Positions 32,121 to 43,900 of a DNA stretch of 64,000 nt are shown one piece after another. The stretch spans positions 1 through 64,000 of the forward strand of contig JANQLV010000041.1 in the NCBI GenBank assembly GCA_028280415.1. Reading direction: 5' to 3'. This DNA comes from Saprospiraceae bacterium. GTDB lineage: Bacteria > Bacteroidota > Bacteroidia > Chitinophagales > Saprospiraceae. Made by a program: the position numbers and the translations under genes. Below the pieces are notes generated by a model, which was not told the origin of the DNA, searched no databases, and worked only from the letters and a program-made list of their open reading frames with translations. Each line of letters opens with the position of its first letter. The first letter of the stretch is position 1.

Positions 32121-34445
32121 TTAAAAACTGAAAATCAAACCGAAACTGGGTAAAATCGGTAATTGATCCACTCTATCGCCGGTTACCCGATCAACGAAGA
32201 AAATATTCTGTCGATTATAAAGGTTCGTCACACTTACAACTGCTTCCAGCTTAGCGTATTTACCAAACTTGAAAATGCGTTTCAGACTAGCATCAAATCG
32301 GTGATAAACGGGTAAACGACCTCCATTTCTGGTTTCCGAAAAAATAATCCCCAGATTTCCATTTTCCGTAATTACATTGGACCCAATGCTTTCCCCAAAG
32401 TCAGATAATTCATAAAATCCCTGAGTTTGGGTGAAGGGAAAGCCTGTACCAAAATTCCATCTACCACTCGCTTCCCACTGATTAGAAGAACCAAAACTGT
32501 AAGTCAGTAATGTATTGACATTATGTCTTCGATCAAAAACAGTAGGATATACCTGTTCCCCATCATCTCTTTTAACATATCCCAGGGAATACGTGATCCA
32601 GAGATAGGTATTGGGTTTTTCATATTTAAAAGAAAAGTCGATCCCGTAAGCTTCTCCGGTTTCAGCCTGATAATCCGGGTCCGTCGGCTCTATTTTATTT
32701 CTATTCACATTGATCAACTGTGTAAAGCCTTTATAATATGGTTCTACATTGATGGAAATATTATTTGAAACATCGTATTCTACTCCAAAAATACCGTGAT
32801 ATGCCGTCTGTAGTCTGTGATCGGTTTCTTCTTCCGAGCCAGGTTTGCGAATAGCTTCTTCAGGCCCCGTCAGAAATCCTACAAACAAATTAACTACGTC
32901 GCGTTCATTAACGGTACTGATCAAGTTTTGAGAATAGGTTCCTGCTGCTGCTTTAAACCGCAAACGATCTGTAGCATTATACTTTACACCAAACCGGGGT
33001 TCTAATCGCAACCTGGCCAGGGAAGCATAATATTGCAAACGCAAGCCAGGCTCGAGAATCAAGTTATTGGCTTTTATTTTATATTTTGCAAAGGCCGCTA
33101 TTTCTGTCGTAAAGCTTTCTTGCTGGAAATCAAATCCGAGGAAATTTCTGAATTGGAAATCAGTATCAATTCCATCAATCGAGAAACCGTAGTTTACTTC
33201 ACTATTATTAGCCCCAAAATAAGTAAAATCGAGTCCGGCAGAAAAACTTCGAATGGAGCTAAATCTTGGTGCCTGATCCTGTTGTTCGGTCAATTCTATT
33301 TCATAATTGGAAAAAGTAATATTTCCTCCAATGATCATATTTGAAGTAGCTGGAATCAAGGTAAAATCGGCTCCGACTCCGACATTATCCCAACCCAGGT
33401 CTGCAACTCCGGGAATATCTACCCGATCTCTGAAATTAAAACCAAAAAGGTTAAGCTTACTACCATTAGCAGAGACAAAAGACAATTTTCCATATAAATC
33501 TGTAAAACTAAAAGGCAGCCCCAGATCATCCGGGTTGAGCGTAGTATCTGCACTGGCACCGAATAAAGTGGTGTCTATGGCATAAGAATACAAGAGTTTA
33601 GAAGTCTCATCAATATAAGAATGCTTACCGGTCAATAAAAAGGAAGTACTTCCTTTACCTTCTTTCAGCTTTTTTATCGGCCCTTCGAGCAACAGTTTGG
33701 ACTGAAATGGATTAACCGATGCTACTCCCGACAATCTTTTCTTATTTCCTTCTCTGGTTTTAATATCTACGATTGCCGATATACGTCCGCCATACTCTGC
33801 ATTAAAGCCTCCGGTCAATACATCGACTGAGCGAATAGCTTCTGTTTCAAATACCGAGAAAAAACCGATGGAGTGGAAAGGATTGTAGATGGTCATCCCG
33901 TCGAGCAGGATTTTATTTTGGATAGGTGAACCACCCCGGATATAAAGTTGCCCTCCCTGGTCCCCGGTAAAGATGATTCCCGGTAAAACCGGCAGGTACT
34001 GAGCAATATCCGGTTCCCCACCCGTGGAAGGTAAAGCCTTGATTTGCTTTGGAGTAACCGTGACCATAGAGACTTTAACCTCGTTTCTCGCTTTCTCTCG
34101 CTCTGCACTCACCTGAACAGTTTCCAGTTCAATTCCTGAATTATCAAGATATAAGCTTTTATAAGTAATTCCGTTATCTACTACTTTTACATCTACTGCT
34201 ACACTGTCATAGCCAACATAAGTAGCAATTAGTTTATAATCTCCTGCAGGAATATTCGTCATAGAGAAAAAACCGTCAAGATCCGTATTTACCCCGATCG
34301 TCGTTCCTCCCAGTCGAACTGTACCGTAAATAATCGGTTCCCCCGATTCTTTATCATACACATTTCCTCTTACAGTTCCCTGCGCCCATAAACTACTTCC
34401 GGCTACAAAAACCAGAAAGATCGCACAAAATATTTTTTTCATCAT
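32121..34445 (-). CDS. TonB-dependent receptor
   Basis: A 774-residue outer-membrane receptor. The signal peptide ends at SLWAQ (22). A carboxypeptidase-regulatory-like beta-sandwich covers about 23-100 (TVRGNVYDKESGEPIIYGTV). The plug domain covers about 120-250 (QLYIRGGSPIQNKILLDGMT; AEYGGRISAIVDIKTREG). The remainder is a beta-barrel of about 20 strands ending in a C-terminal aromatic residue (FGLIFSF). Such receptors import siderophores, vitamins or oligosaccharides using TonB. There is no SusD partner, so it is probably not a glycan-uptake (PUL) system. The ligand is unknown. Confidence 0.93.
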   Translation of the reverse strand: MMKKIFCAIFLVFVAGSSLWAQGTVRGNVYDKESGEPIIYGTVRLGGTTIGVNTDLDGFFSMTNIPAGDYKLIATYVGYDSVAVDVKVVDNGITYKSLYLDNSGIELETVQVSAEREKARNEVKVSMVTVTPKQIKALPSTGGEPDIAQYLPVLPGIIFTGDQGGQLYIRGGSPIQNKILLDGMTIYNPFHSIGFFSVFETEAIRSVDVLTGGFNAEYGGRISAIVDIKTREGNKKRLSGVASVNPFQSKLLLEGPIKKLKEGKGSTSFLLTGKHSYIDETSKLLYSYAIDTTLFGASADTTLNPDDLGLPFSFTDLYGKLSFVSANGSKLNLFGFNFRDRVDIPGVADLGWDNVGVGADFTLIPATSNMIIGGNITFSNYEIELTEQQDQAPRFSSIRSFSAGLDFTYFGANNSEVNYGFSIDGIDTDFQFRNFLGFDFQQESFTTEIAAFAKYKIKANNLILEPGLRLQYYASLARLRLEPRFGVKYNATDRLRFKAAAGTYSQNLISTVNERDVVNLFVGFLTGPEEAIRKPGSEEETDHRLQTAYHGIFGVEYDVSNNISINVEPYYKGFTQLINVNRNKIEPTDPDYQAETGEAYGIDFSFKYEKPNTYLWITYSLGYVKRDDGEQVYPTVFDRRHNVNTLLTYSFGSSNQWEASGRWNFGTGFPFTQTQGFYELSDFGESIGSNVITENGNLGIIFSETRNGGRLPVYHRFDASLKRIFKFGKYAKLEAVVSVTNLYNRQNIFFVDRVTGDRVDQLPILPSFGLIFSF

Positions 34446-34499
34446 TCGTTTGAAATTTCAACTTTAAATGGAATTTCGAAAACTCTCTATTCCGAGGCA

Positions 34500-34507
34500 C
34501 AAATATA
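34500..34507 (-). promoter_or_regulatory. Candidate -7 box of the TonB-dependent receptor gene
   Basis: TATATTTG on the minus strand matches TANNTTTG exactly, about 55 bp upstream of the start codon. No clear -33 TTG at the usual spacing. Confidence 0.4.
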
Positions 34508-34616
34508 AAGGGTATCTACGGGATTGCCCTAACTTTGGTTTGTTAATCTTATTTATGTCGCAAAGGTTTCAGAGAAGCAAGGAAAGAGCAGCCAAAAATA
34601 AAAAGGGAAATGATCT

Positions 34617-35231
34617 CTATTCAATCAGTTCGCCCTTACCGGCACGAATAATCTCGATGTCGTTATTGGACAAATCGACTACCGTAGAAGGTTGATGCCC
34701 CCCGACCCCGCCATCAATCACGATATCTACTAGTTTTTCAAAATCTTCGTGAATTTCATAGGGATCGGTAAAATACTCGGCAATCATATCATCGGATTTC
34801 AGAGAAATAGAGAGAATCGGATTCCCCAGCCGTTCTACGATTTCCAGGGCGATCTTGTTATCAGGGATTCTGATTCCCAGTGTACTACGCCGGTTGTCCA
34901 GCATCTTGGGAAGCTTTTTGCTCGATTTTAAAATAAAAGTAAAAGGCCCAGGCAAGTTTCGTTTTAATAATTTAAAAGTACGATTATTAAGCTGTTGGGT
35001 ATATTCCGCTAACTGGCTTATGCTTTGGCAAATAATCGTCAGATTTGCTTTCCTGGGATTCAATTCTCTGATCCTGCAAATTCGTTCAATGGCCTTTTTT
35101 TGAAAAATATCACAACCCAAGCCATAAATAGTATCCGTAGGATAAATGATCACCGAACCACTTTTAAGTTGGTCAACGACTTGATTAATTTTTCTATCAT
35201 TAGGATTATCAGGGTTAATGGAAAGCAGCAT
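34617..35231 (-). CDS. L-threonylcarbamoyladenylate synthase (Sua5/YciO/YrdC)
   Basis: A 204-residue enzyme that makes threonylcarbamoyl-AMP for the t6A37 modification of ANN-decoding tRNAs. The KxR/SxN-type binding surface is recognisable: GSVIIYPTDTIYGLGCDIF, the basic helix RICRIRELNPRKANLTIIC, GPFTFILKSSK and TLGIRIPDNKI. Single YrdC/YciO-like domain without the Sua5 C-terminal domain, so closest to YciO/TsaC-type proteins. The frame is open 14 codons further upstream; MLLSINPDN at 35231 is the more likely start. It is upstream of the TonB-dependent receptor on the same strand. Confidence 0.9.
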   Translation of the reverse strand: MLLSINPDNPNDRKINQVVDQLKSGSVIIYPTDTIYGLGCDIFQKKAIERICRIRELNPRKANLTIICQSISQLAEYTQQLNNRTFKLLKRNLPGPFTFILKSSKKLPKMLDNRRSTLGIRIPDNKIALEIVERLGNPILSISLKSDDMIAEYFTDPYEIHEDFEKLVDIVIDGGVGGHQPSTVVDLSNNDIEIIRAGKGELIE

Positions 35232-35409
35232 TTTGTAGTAATTTTTCGCGAAGATAGGGAAATTACCAAGCAATTTTGTGATTAGTATTTATTGCTCATC
35301 AATTATTGAGGCACGAACATCCCGGGCCCGGAACGAACAGTGCCTGTTCTTGTCTATCCCCTCTCCGAGCTACCTTCCTCCGGCAATTAAGCATATACTA
35401 TCCCTTTAA

Positions 35410-36888
35410 CTAATTATCTCCAAAATCATCAAAATCAGAATCATCACCAAACATGCCTGCAAGCATATCTCTAAAGTTAAATTTGGAATCGACAATATCC
35501 TTACTGATGACATTAAATTCCGCCAGACCGTGCAATACCAGTTCCATATAAGTGTAGCGATCCTTTTTTGAAAAACCGGCCTTATCAACTAATTTACCTA
35601 AGCCGGCCACACCGTCCAGTTGTTTTTGGTAATCTTTATCACTCCCATCATTGAGTATGTTAATGGCATTTCCACCAGCGAACCAGGCGCGGATTGTACC
35701 ATAGGGATCTTTTTCCCGGCCTTTTTGAAGTTTATCCGGATCGGGAAAATGGTTGAGAAATTCTTTTTTAATCGCACTGGATAGCAAGGACAAAGCGACT
35801 GCATAAGGGCCTTCCTGCTCTCCTTCATAGACCAATTCCACTTTCCCGGTAATTGCGGGCACAACGCCCCAAAAATCAGTTACCCGGACGGTAGTTTTAG
35901 CTTCCCGGTTAAGCAGCATTCTTCTTTCAGCAGTACTAACCAGATTCTCATAGCCGGAAATACTCAATCTGGCTGAGACTCCACTCTTTTCATCTATATA
36001 TTCGCTACTACGCGCTTCGAACACAATTTCCTCTAACAATATTTTCAAAATATCCGGTACGACAACATTATCCTTTTGATTAGCCGCCAGCCTCGCTTCC
36101 TGGCCAGTGATTTTTAAAGCCGTTTCCAGATTTCTGGGATAATGCGTTAGTACCTGACTTTCGATCCTGTCCTTAAGGGGCGTAATAATGCTTCCACGAT
36201 TGGTATAATCTTCCGGGTTTGCCGTAAAAACAAACTGAATGTCCAAGGGTAAACGAAGCTTGAAGCCTCTGATTTGCATGTCGCCTTCCTGTAAGATATT
36301 AAATAATGAAACCTGAATTCTGGCTTGAAGATCGGGCAATTCGTTAATTACAAATATCGAACGATGAGAACGCGGAATTAAACCAAAATGAATCACTCTT
36401 TCATCCGAATAAGCTAATTTAAGCGAAGCCGCTTTAATAGGATCTACATCCCCTACCAGATCGGCAATACTCACATCGGGGGTTGCCAGTTTCTCTACAT
36501 AACGATTATCCCGGTGTACCCATTCGATAGGCGTATCATCGCCTTTTTCAGCAATAAGATCGCTAGCATAACGAGAAATTGGATTCAGAGGATCATCATT
36601 GAGTTCACTACCTGCTACTATTGGCATATATTCATCCAACAGGTTTATCATCAAGCGAGCAATACGGGTTTTTGCCTGTCCCCTTAGCCCCAATAGCAAG
36701 ATATTATGTTGGGAAAGAATCGCTCTTTCAATATCGGGAATGACGGTATCTTCGAAACCGAGAATACCTTCAAATACATTTTCTTTATTGCGCAGGCGTT
36801 CGATCAGGTTTTCTCTCAACTCTTCCTTTACTGATCTCGACTTATAAGCCGTTTGCTTTAATTCTCCCAAAGTTTTTGCTTTTTCCAT
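35410..36888 (-). CDS. MoxR/magnesium-chelatase-like AAA+ ATPase
   Basis: A 492-residue AAA+ protein of the ChlI/MoxR type. Walker A is GLRGQAKT (67-74). Walker B and sensor are in SIFVINELPDLQARIQVSLF and FTANPEDYTNRGSIITPLKD. The arginine-finger region is in ISGYENLVSTAERRMLL. The C-terminal 150 residues are a helical extension ending in an Asp-rich tail (GDDSDFDDFGDN). Bacteroidota encode such proteins usually with a VWA-domain partner; no VWA gene is present here. A chaperone or metal-insertion role in partner protein maturation is inferred from the family. Confidence 0.88.
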   Translation of the reverse strand: MEKAKTLGELKQTAYKSRSVKEELRENLIERLRNKENVFEGILGFEDTVIPDIERAILSQHNILLLGLRGQAKTRIARLMINLLDEYMPIVAGSELNDDPLNPISRYASDLIAEKGDDTPIEWVHRDNRYVEKLATPDVSIADLVGDVDPIKAASLKLAYSDERVIHFGLIPRSHRSIFVINELPDLQARIQVSLFNILQEGDMQIRGFKLRLPLDIQFVFTANPEDYTNRGSIITPLKDRIESQVLTHYPRNLETALKITGQEARLAANQKDNVVVPDILKILLEEIVFEARSSEYIDEKSGVSARLSISGYENLVSTAERRMLLNREAKTTVRVTDFWGVVPAITGKVELVYEGEQEGPYAVALSLLSSAIKKEFLNHFPDPDKLQKGREKDPYGTIRAWFAGGNAINILNDGSDKDYQKQLDGVAGLGKLVDKAGFSKKDRYTYMELVLHGLAEFNVISKDIVDSKFNFRDMLAGMFGDDSDFDDFGDN

Positions 36889-37523
36889 GCTTTGTCGCTA
36901 GTTTTTTAATACAAAAATTTGTTTTCAGATTATATCCGCCAATTTGTTTCCTTCTGTTCCGGGTCGCTACTATGCTAACAATATCCATAAACATAAGAAT
37001 AACTATGTTCTTACAAACAAAACAATAAACAGAGTATTCAAGGTATTGTTTTAAAAGATTGGCTAAAAGGGCAACATTCACTCAAAAGCCTATATGCAAA
37101 AGCTAAAAAGCTTCAAACCCGGATTAGTTGACCTTTACATTAAGCATCTTTTCTCTGTCTTTTAACAATTCAAACCTTGTTTTTTTATAAAATGACTTTT
37201 AAGAAAATCACTGGTTAATAGTTCCCAAACAGGTTTTTGACATTCTTTTTGTTAAATTTTATTTTTTTTCATAAAAAACGATTGTCACTAGTGAAAAATA
37301 ACTTTTGAAAATTTAAAATTAAACAACTAATGTGTAATCGTTTATAGATAGTAAACTTCTCCTATTTGAATAAAACACCTTTTCTAAACAATAATAAAAT
37401 GAGTAATACCCGAGCCCGGTGCTTTATTTATAGCACGCTATTTGTCTATCTTTTAGCAACTATTAAATACATAACGAATATTACACCTGCAGCCAGGACT
37501 ATTTATATTTTCAATATCAGAAT
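36889..37523. other. Long AT-rich divergent intergenic region
   Basis: 635 bp without a recognisable gene lie between the minus-strand MoxR-like gene and the plus-strand orphan gene. The sequence is unusually AT-rich with poly-T/poly-A runs. It contains a perfect palindrome TCACTAGTGA at 37285-37294, a possible operator. No convincing promoter pair could be recognised. Confidence 0.5.
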
Positions 37524-37910
37524 ATGAATAGTTTCATTAAATATATACCAGAAAGTCTTAACGACCACAAGGCATTTGTAGAACTACTTTTGAGTATCAT
37601 TGATACCAAGCTCCAGTTTATAAAATATCGAACCGATGTCATTATTACTGACTATTCCGAGTTCACCATAAGCAATGAACCACCGGGGAACTCCCACCCA
37701 TTCCTGGATAATCATCCGGATATCGAAGGCGTTGAACTGATGATCGGTACGATTGAAAAATATAGTAAAACCACTAAGCTCTTATTATTACTTCGATCCA
37801 AATTAAGTGTGCATAACGTAAGCCTGATCTATGACCTTTTAAATAATAATCGGTATTTGACCTATGATCATAAATCATTAGATCAACTACTGGAAGAAAA
37901 CTTCTTTTAA
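37524..37910 (+). CDS. Small protein of unknown function
   Basis: A 128-residue soluble protein. It has no signal peptide, membrane helix or recognised domain. The sequence is rich in Leu, Ile, Asp and Asn, with predicted helices at both ends (IPESLNDHKAFVELLLSIID; SVHNVSLIYDLLNNNRYLT) and a basic-hydrophobic core (KTTKLLLLLRSKL). The plus-strand orientation opposes all neighbours for 15 kb, and a 635-bp AT-rich leader precedes it. A short inverted repeat AAGCGA/TCGCTT lies just after its stop. The reading frame could be real, but no family supports it. Confidence 0.5.
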   Translation: MNSFIKYIPESLNDHKAFVELLLSIIDTKLQFIKYRTDVIITDYSEFTISNEPPGNSHPFLDNHPDIEGVELMIGTIEKYSKTTKLLLLLRSKLSVHNVSLIYDLLNNNRYLTYDHKSLDQLLEENFF

Positions 37911-37981
37911 AAAGAAAAGCGACACTCCGAAGAGCATCGCTTATAAAAGTTTTCAATAGTATGTTATACGTTTAGTCTTGT

Positions 37982-40900
37982 TTATCGATATAGTTCAAAA
38001 TATCCCTGGAATACCCTATTGGCCTCATCCTTCAATTCCAACAAGTAATAATACGTTCCATCCGGCAAATCTCTGTTACCGTTCCAGGTTCCATCCCAGG
38101 TATTCTTATAATTAACAGTTTCATACACTAAATTTCCCCAACGATTAAAAATCTTTAGTTCACTATTGGGATATTCTTCAATATTAGCGATATAAAATAC
38201 GTCGTTTACGCCATCACCATTTGCTGAAACTGCGGTGAAGATGACAATATCTACACAATCAATGCAAATAATCACAGTAGCAGTATCACAACCCGTAGGA
38301 GTGCATACTACGTATTGCAAAGAGTCCGTCCGCTCACAAACCTGCTCGTCTGCATTAAAAGTAATTGAACCATCTAGATTAACCGTCGCAGTACCCCATT
38401 GTGGTTGTGTAAGTATATATAGCGAATCAACACCTCCATAAAGTATATCATTCGCCTGAACATCGATCACTACAGGGGTGCCTTCTAAAACCCCGGGGTT
38501 ACAAATACTATCCGCTTGTGCAGTCGGTGGATCGAGGTATTCCACTACTGCTACACAGAATAAAGTAGTGTCACAGAAACCAAATTCGTCACAGACCACT
38601 ACGCAAGCAGAATCGACGCCAATTTCCACACCGGTGTACTCCATACAAAAGCCCATCGGATCGATAAAGAAATCAACGAATTCTCCTGATAAATCAGCAC
38701 AATAATTCTCTATGAAAACAATCTCTCCAGGCAAGGAAATAGTATCTATACAATAAATCTCCGTTTGATTGATGAAAACAGTGTCTTTAACATTAGTGAT
38801 TTCCGAAGTCACACAAGAATCTACCATCACAATTAAATCAAGGGTGTCGCATATTCCACCGATATCACAAAACTCAATACAGATTGTATCTGTTCCAAAA
38901 TTTACTCCGGCATAGTCCATGCAATAATTATCCTGATCCAGGGTAAACTCAACAGCACCACTGGCCTGATCGGGACAGACATTAGTCATAGAAGCTATTG
39001 TTCCAGTGAGGTTTAGGGTTGTGGTATCGATACAATAATTTACTTGATCGCTTATACAAATATTGAAAGCATTTGTACAGCTAACTACTGCAAATAAAGT
39101 ATCTGAGCAACCGGAAAGTGTATCAATCACTACGACCTCATGTGTTCCTACTCCTAATTGCAATTCATAACCGGTTGGTAAAAATGTATTACTGGCTCCC
39201 AGATTGGAAATGGAACCAAAGTCAATAGCTTCAATGATCATTGTACTATAATCCGAACCGAATGCACCTCCGATAATGAATTGTCCAACACTTGCAATCA
39301 TCCAATTACCATCGGGATCCCAGACATTCATAGAGTCAATAAGGGCCGGAATATCTGCAAACTCTCCGGAGAAAGTATTTCCGTTTACGGTCCATGAAAG
39401 TAGATCATAAGGGCCAAGATTCCCCTGCCCAAAGAGCTGTCCATAATCATACTCTACAACTAATGAGTCAAAATTACATCCAATAATTGGCAAGGTATAG
39501 GACATACCATTATCCAGAATCTGAGCCTGAAAAACGTCCTGTGTAGATATCTCAAAACAGTAAGTAGCTGCCGATTGGCAATCGGGAGCCTGTATCATGA
39601 TCGTATCCAAACCTCCAAAGAAATCACAGGTATCTATACAGGAAGGTATAATAATAGCATCTTCAATAATCAGACAACCCAACGAATCTGTAACACTAAG
39701 ACCATAAGTTGCAGCACTTAATCCACAAACATCTTCGGGATCGTCTGTACCGGATAAATGTGACCAATCAAAAGTAAATGGAGCAGAGCCGCCATTAACC
39801 GTTACATCTACACAGCCATCATTATTACAATCCGGAGTAAGTACCAAATACAAATCCATGGCTTCCGGTTCATTGATCGTAAAACAGCCGGAGCTTACCA
39901 GACAACCCGAGGCATCCCCCAGATAAATACAATAATCTCCAGCCGGAAGATTCCCATTTTCATAATAATAAGTACCATCAGTGATGACCGTATCAGCAGG
40001 GAAACTAAAAGCCGGATCATAATTAACCGTAAAATCAATTGCCCCATCGGCAAAGCCAGCACAGCTAACATGACTGGTATCACTGATTAGCATAGTAGCC
40101 GTACCTACATTGTCTTCCAACACGAATAAGAATTCAAGCTCGCAGGCTGTAGCATCCATATTCGTTATCGTCACGGAGTAGATTCCTGAGGACAGATTAG
40201 TCCTGGTGGCATTGGTTGTCATTAAACCGTCTTCCCAGGTAAAATTATAACTGCCACTACCATTCATTACATCAATGGTCACGGTACCGTTACTGACTCC
40301 ACAATCCGGTGCTGTATCTACTGTAAGGTTAGCAGTAAGCGGGGTATCTTCTTCGATCTCCAGCATTAACACATTTGGACAATTCGGATTATTAATGGTA
40401 TCCGTCAAGGTCACAAAATATATTCCGGCACTAAGGGTATCTCTAAAATTACCCGTAGATGAATCCTCCCAAACGTACAGATAATCAGCAGGACTTAGCG
40501 TAGCTGAACCATCATTCGCCTGGCAGGTTGCCGGAGTAGTCGTTACTTCTGCATCAGGACCATCCGAATTTGTCAGCAATACCAATACTTCCGTCATACA
40601 GGTAGGATCAGCAATAGCAGATACTTCTACCACATAAGCTCCAAAAGGCAAATTATTTCTGGTGTTCCCAATTCCAATAGAAGTTCCTAAATCGGGTATC
40701 CAGTTATAATTATACAAACTGTCATTATCCATCAGATGTATTGTAGCACTTCCATCAGAATTACCACAGGTTGCCTCGACAATCAAAATAGAATTAAGTT
40801 GTGGAGGCTCACAAGCACAAGGGCCTACTTCTACAAAATCATTGATCACACAGCCATTGGCATCCGTCACAACAATTGGGTAAGTACCCGCCATTAAGTT

Positions 40901-43900
40901 ATCAATATCTTCCTGATCCGGTGATCCGGGAATAAAATCCCAATCAATATTAAAAGGTCCGGTTCCTCCAATAATTTCAAGATCGACACTACCATCATTA
41001 TCACAAGCCGGACTTACTGTAAACCACAATAATAATGAATCCGGCTCGGGCATTGTGAAACAAGATTCACCAGCCAAACAACCATTGCCATCCCGAATTA
41101 ACAGACAGAAATCTCCGGCAGGGATATTTCCATTCGTATAAACATTTACTCCATCAGTAATAATCGTATCCGCAGGAAGTACAAATGCTAAATCATAGTT
41201 TACTGTAAAATCAATGCTACCATCATTAATCCCGGCACAAGTCAAGGCGGTAGTATCAGTAATATTGATCATGGCCGAAGGAACATTATCGGTCAGCGCA
41301 AAAGTATATTCCAACTCGCAGGCACCAGTTCCCAGATCAGAAATTGTTACCGTATAAACTCCCGAGGATAAATTGTTTTGAGTGGCGGTATTATCTCCCC
41401 AACTAAAACTAAAAGGTCCAACTCCGCCGGTTACATTAATTGTTACCGAGCCATTAGCCAGTCCACAATCCGGTTGATTATTAACCGTGATTGAGGCTTC
41501 CAGGTCAGATTCTTCTCCGATCTCGATCTGAAAGACATTAGGACAATCCGGAGCAAGTGGATCATTGACGGTTACGAAATAAACTCCCGCTGCAAGATCG
41601 TTTCGGCTGGAAGCCGTTGAACCATCTCCCCATTGATAATTAAAAGTAGCCGGAATAAAAGTAGCCGTACCATCCGCAAATCCACAAGTCGCCGGGCCAA
41701 TTGTCGCAGTAGCAGTTGGTCCATCACTATTTTGTACCAAAATATCAAGAGTAGTACTACAAAGCGGATTAACCGGATCAGAGATCAATACAGTGTATCC
41801 CCCGGCGGGTAATCCTCTTCTTTGGTTGTTATCATTGTTCGGAATTCCAATATCCGGTGTCCAGGTGTAAAGGTAATTACTTTCTGCTCCCTCCAGATGA
41901 ATTACCACTTCACCATCATTATTACCACAAGTAGCATTTACTACTGCGACACTAGTCACTGGGGGAATCGTACAAGGAGCAGTATTGACGACCAGTATAG
42001 AATCAACCGCCGTACAGCCCGTAGCACTGGTAACTGTAACTGTATAAGTTGTCGAATCCTGCACGGGTGTAGCTATAGGCTGAATAGCATTCGGATCATC
42101 CAAAGTGGATGCAGGTTCCCAATTATAAGCATAAGGCATACTCCCTCCTGAGGGATTGGCATTTAATACTACAGGATTACCATTCGTAGTAATTGTCGAA
42201 GCCGGGTCAAGCTCAATCCCCGCTCCCAGAATAATTCGTACGGTATCACTCGAAACAGCCAAACAGCCAGGACGAGTAGTTTCCAGATAATAGACCAATG
42301 TATCTTCTGTCACTCCGTCGAAATTGGTACTGAATACCGGATTTAAAATAGTCGTCGAGCTCAAATCAGCAGTGCTTGCCGGGGGAACTGCGAACCATTG
42401 ATACGTATAAGTTGTAAAACCGGAACAGCCCGCTTCTCCAAGATTAGCATTAACTGTGGTAGGAACAGTTTCACAAATTAAAATATCATTTCCGGCATTT
42501 TGCAGATTCGCATTATCGATTGAAAATAAGGCATCATCGCAAAGCGTTAAACCCGTCGTATCAATCAATCCAAAAACCTGACAAAATTCTGAGACATTTA
42601 CCGTTATAGTATGTTGAAAAGGAACCGCATCTCCGGTGATAATTGGGCCATTTTCGGTAAAATTGGCCAATTCCGTATCTCCTGCGGAAAAGCTTCCACT
42701 ATTATCTGCGTCGTAAAAATATCGTATTGTAAAATTAGGTTCAACAAAATCTATCCCATTATTCAAAACCAGACCATCTATAGTAACCTGTTCCTCCGTC
42801 GGGCTGACACAGACACTCGTGATATACGTCAGGTTAATATCCAGAGATTGTTGATTAATATTAATCCCGGTAAGCGCCCCATTATTCGATGAGGTAATTG
42901 ATTCCACACCGCAATCCAATCCATTAGCAGAACAAGTTAAATCCTGTCTTAAGATAGTATACAGGCCCAAATCGAGACTATCCACACTACAATCATAAGC
43001 GGGGCTGTTTAAAACAAGGCTCATGCTCACAGTATCATTTTGCAACAAACCAGCGGGAAGACACCAATAAAGATTTTGGAAACCGCCATTCACTTCAATT
43101 TCGGGTTCTGTTATAGCCCAGGCCGGCGGATCAATTGCAATTGTGGAACCTGGTTCGTAACTGATATTTGCAGGTAGTGTCAATAGTATTTTATCAGTCG
43201 TATCCGTTGGGGTTGTGGTCAGATTAACAGCAGTGATTTCAATAAGTGATGCTGCACCCGGAATCAATGCACTTCCTTCATTGAATTGTACATCAAAGAT
43301 TTTGGAAACACCAGGATCTGCACCATTAATTTCGATTGGCAGGGTTTCTCCTGTTTCAAAATTGGTAGAATCTCCACAACCTTTTAAGCCTTGTAACTGA
43401 TAATAGGAAATCGATCCGCTGATATAATCACAATCCGTTGTAAATTTATATCGGATGACAAACTCATTGGAATCCGTAGGACTGGAAGGATTAAAACCGG
43501 GCAATCCGTTTGCATCTAAAAAACTATTCAACAAAGAAAAATCATCATATTGAAAAATTCTCCCTCTTGAATTAGTTCCGGCAAAATACGGATCAGTTGC
43601 AATCGGGACATAAGGTGCACTTGGAGGATAGGCAAATTCCACACTTCCCGGGACAATCTCTGCACCTTCGAATGGCAAGATCAATTGAGTAGTCACATCA
43701 TAGGCATTTCCCTGATCCGTGTTTCTTACCAATATTGCTATCGTATTTGTATCACAAAGATTCGGATCAGTAAGTGGCTGCTCAATGATGTTTCCATCCA
43801 GAAAGGGATCGAGGGTAGTAACCGATAAAGGAATAATCAAATCTTCACAGGGTGGATACAATTCAGGATTCCAGCCAGGTTCTGTATACATCACACAGTT

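Noticed and set aside
34468-34695. Plus-strand open frame of 75 codons between the TonB receptor and YrdC-type genes
   Set aside because: It overlaps the 3' end of the YrdC-type gene and the candidate promoter of the receptor, without any domain.
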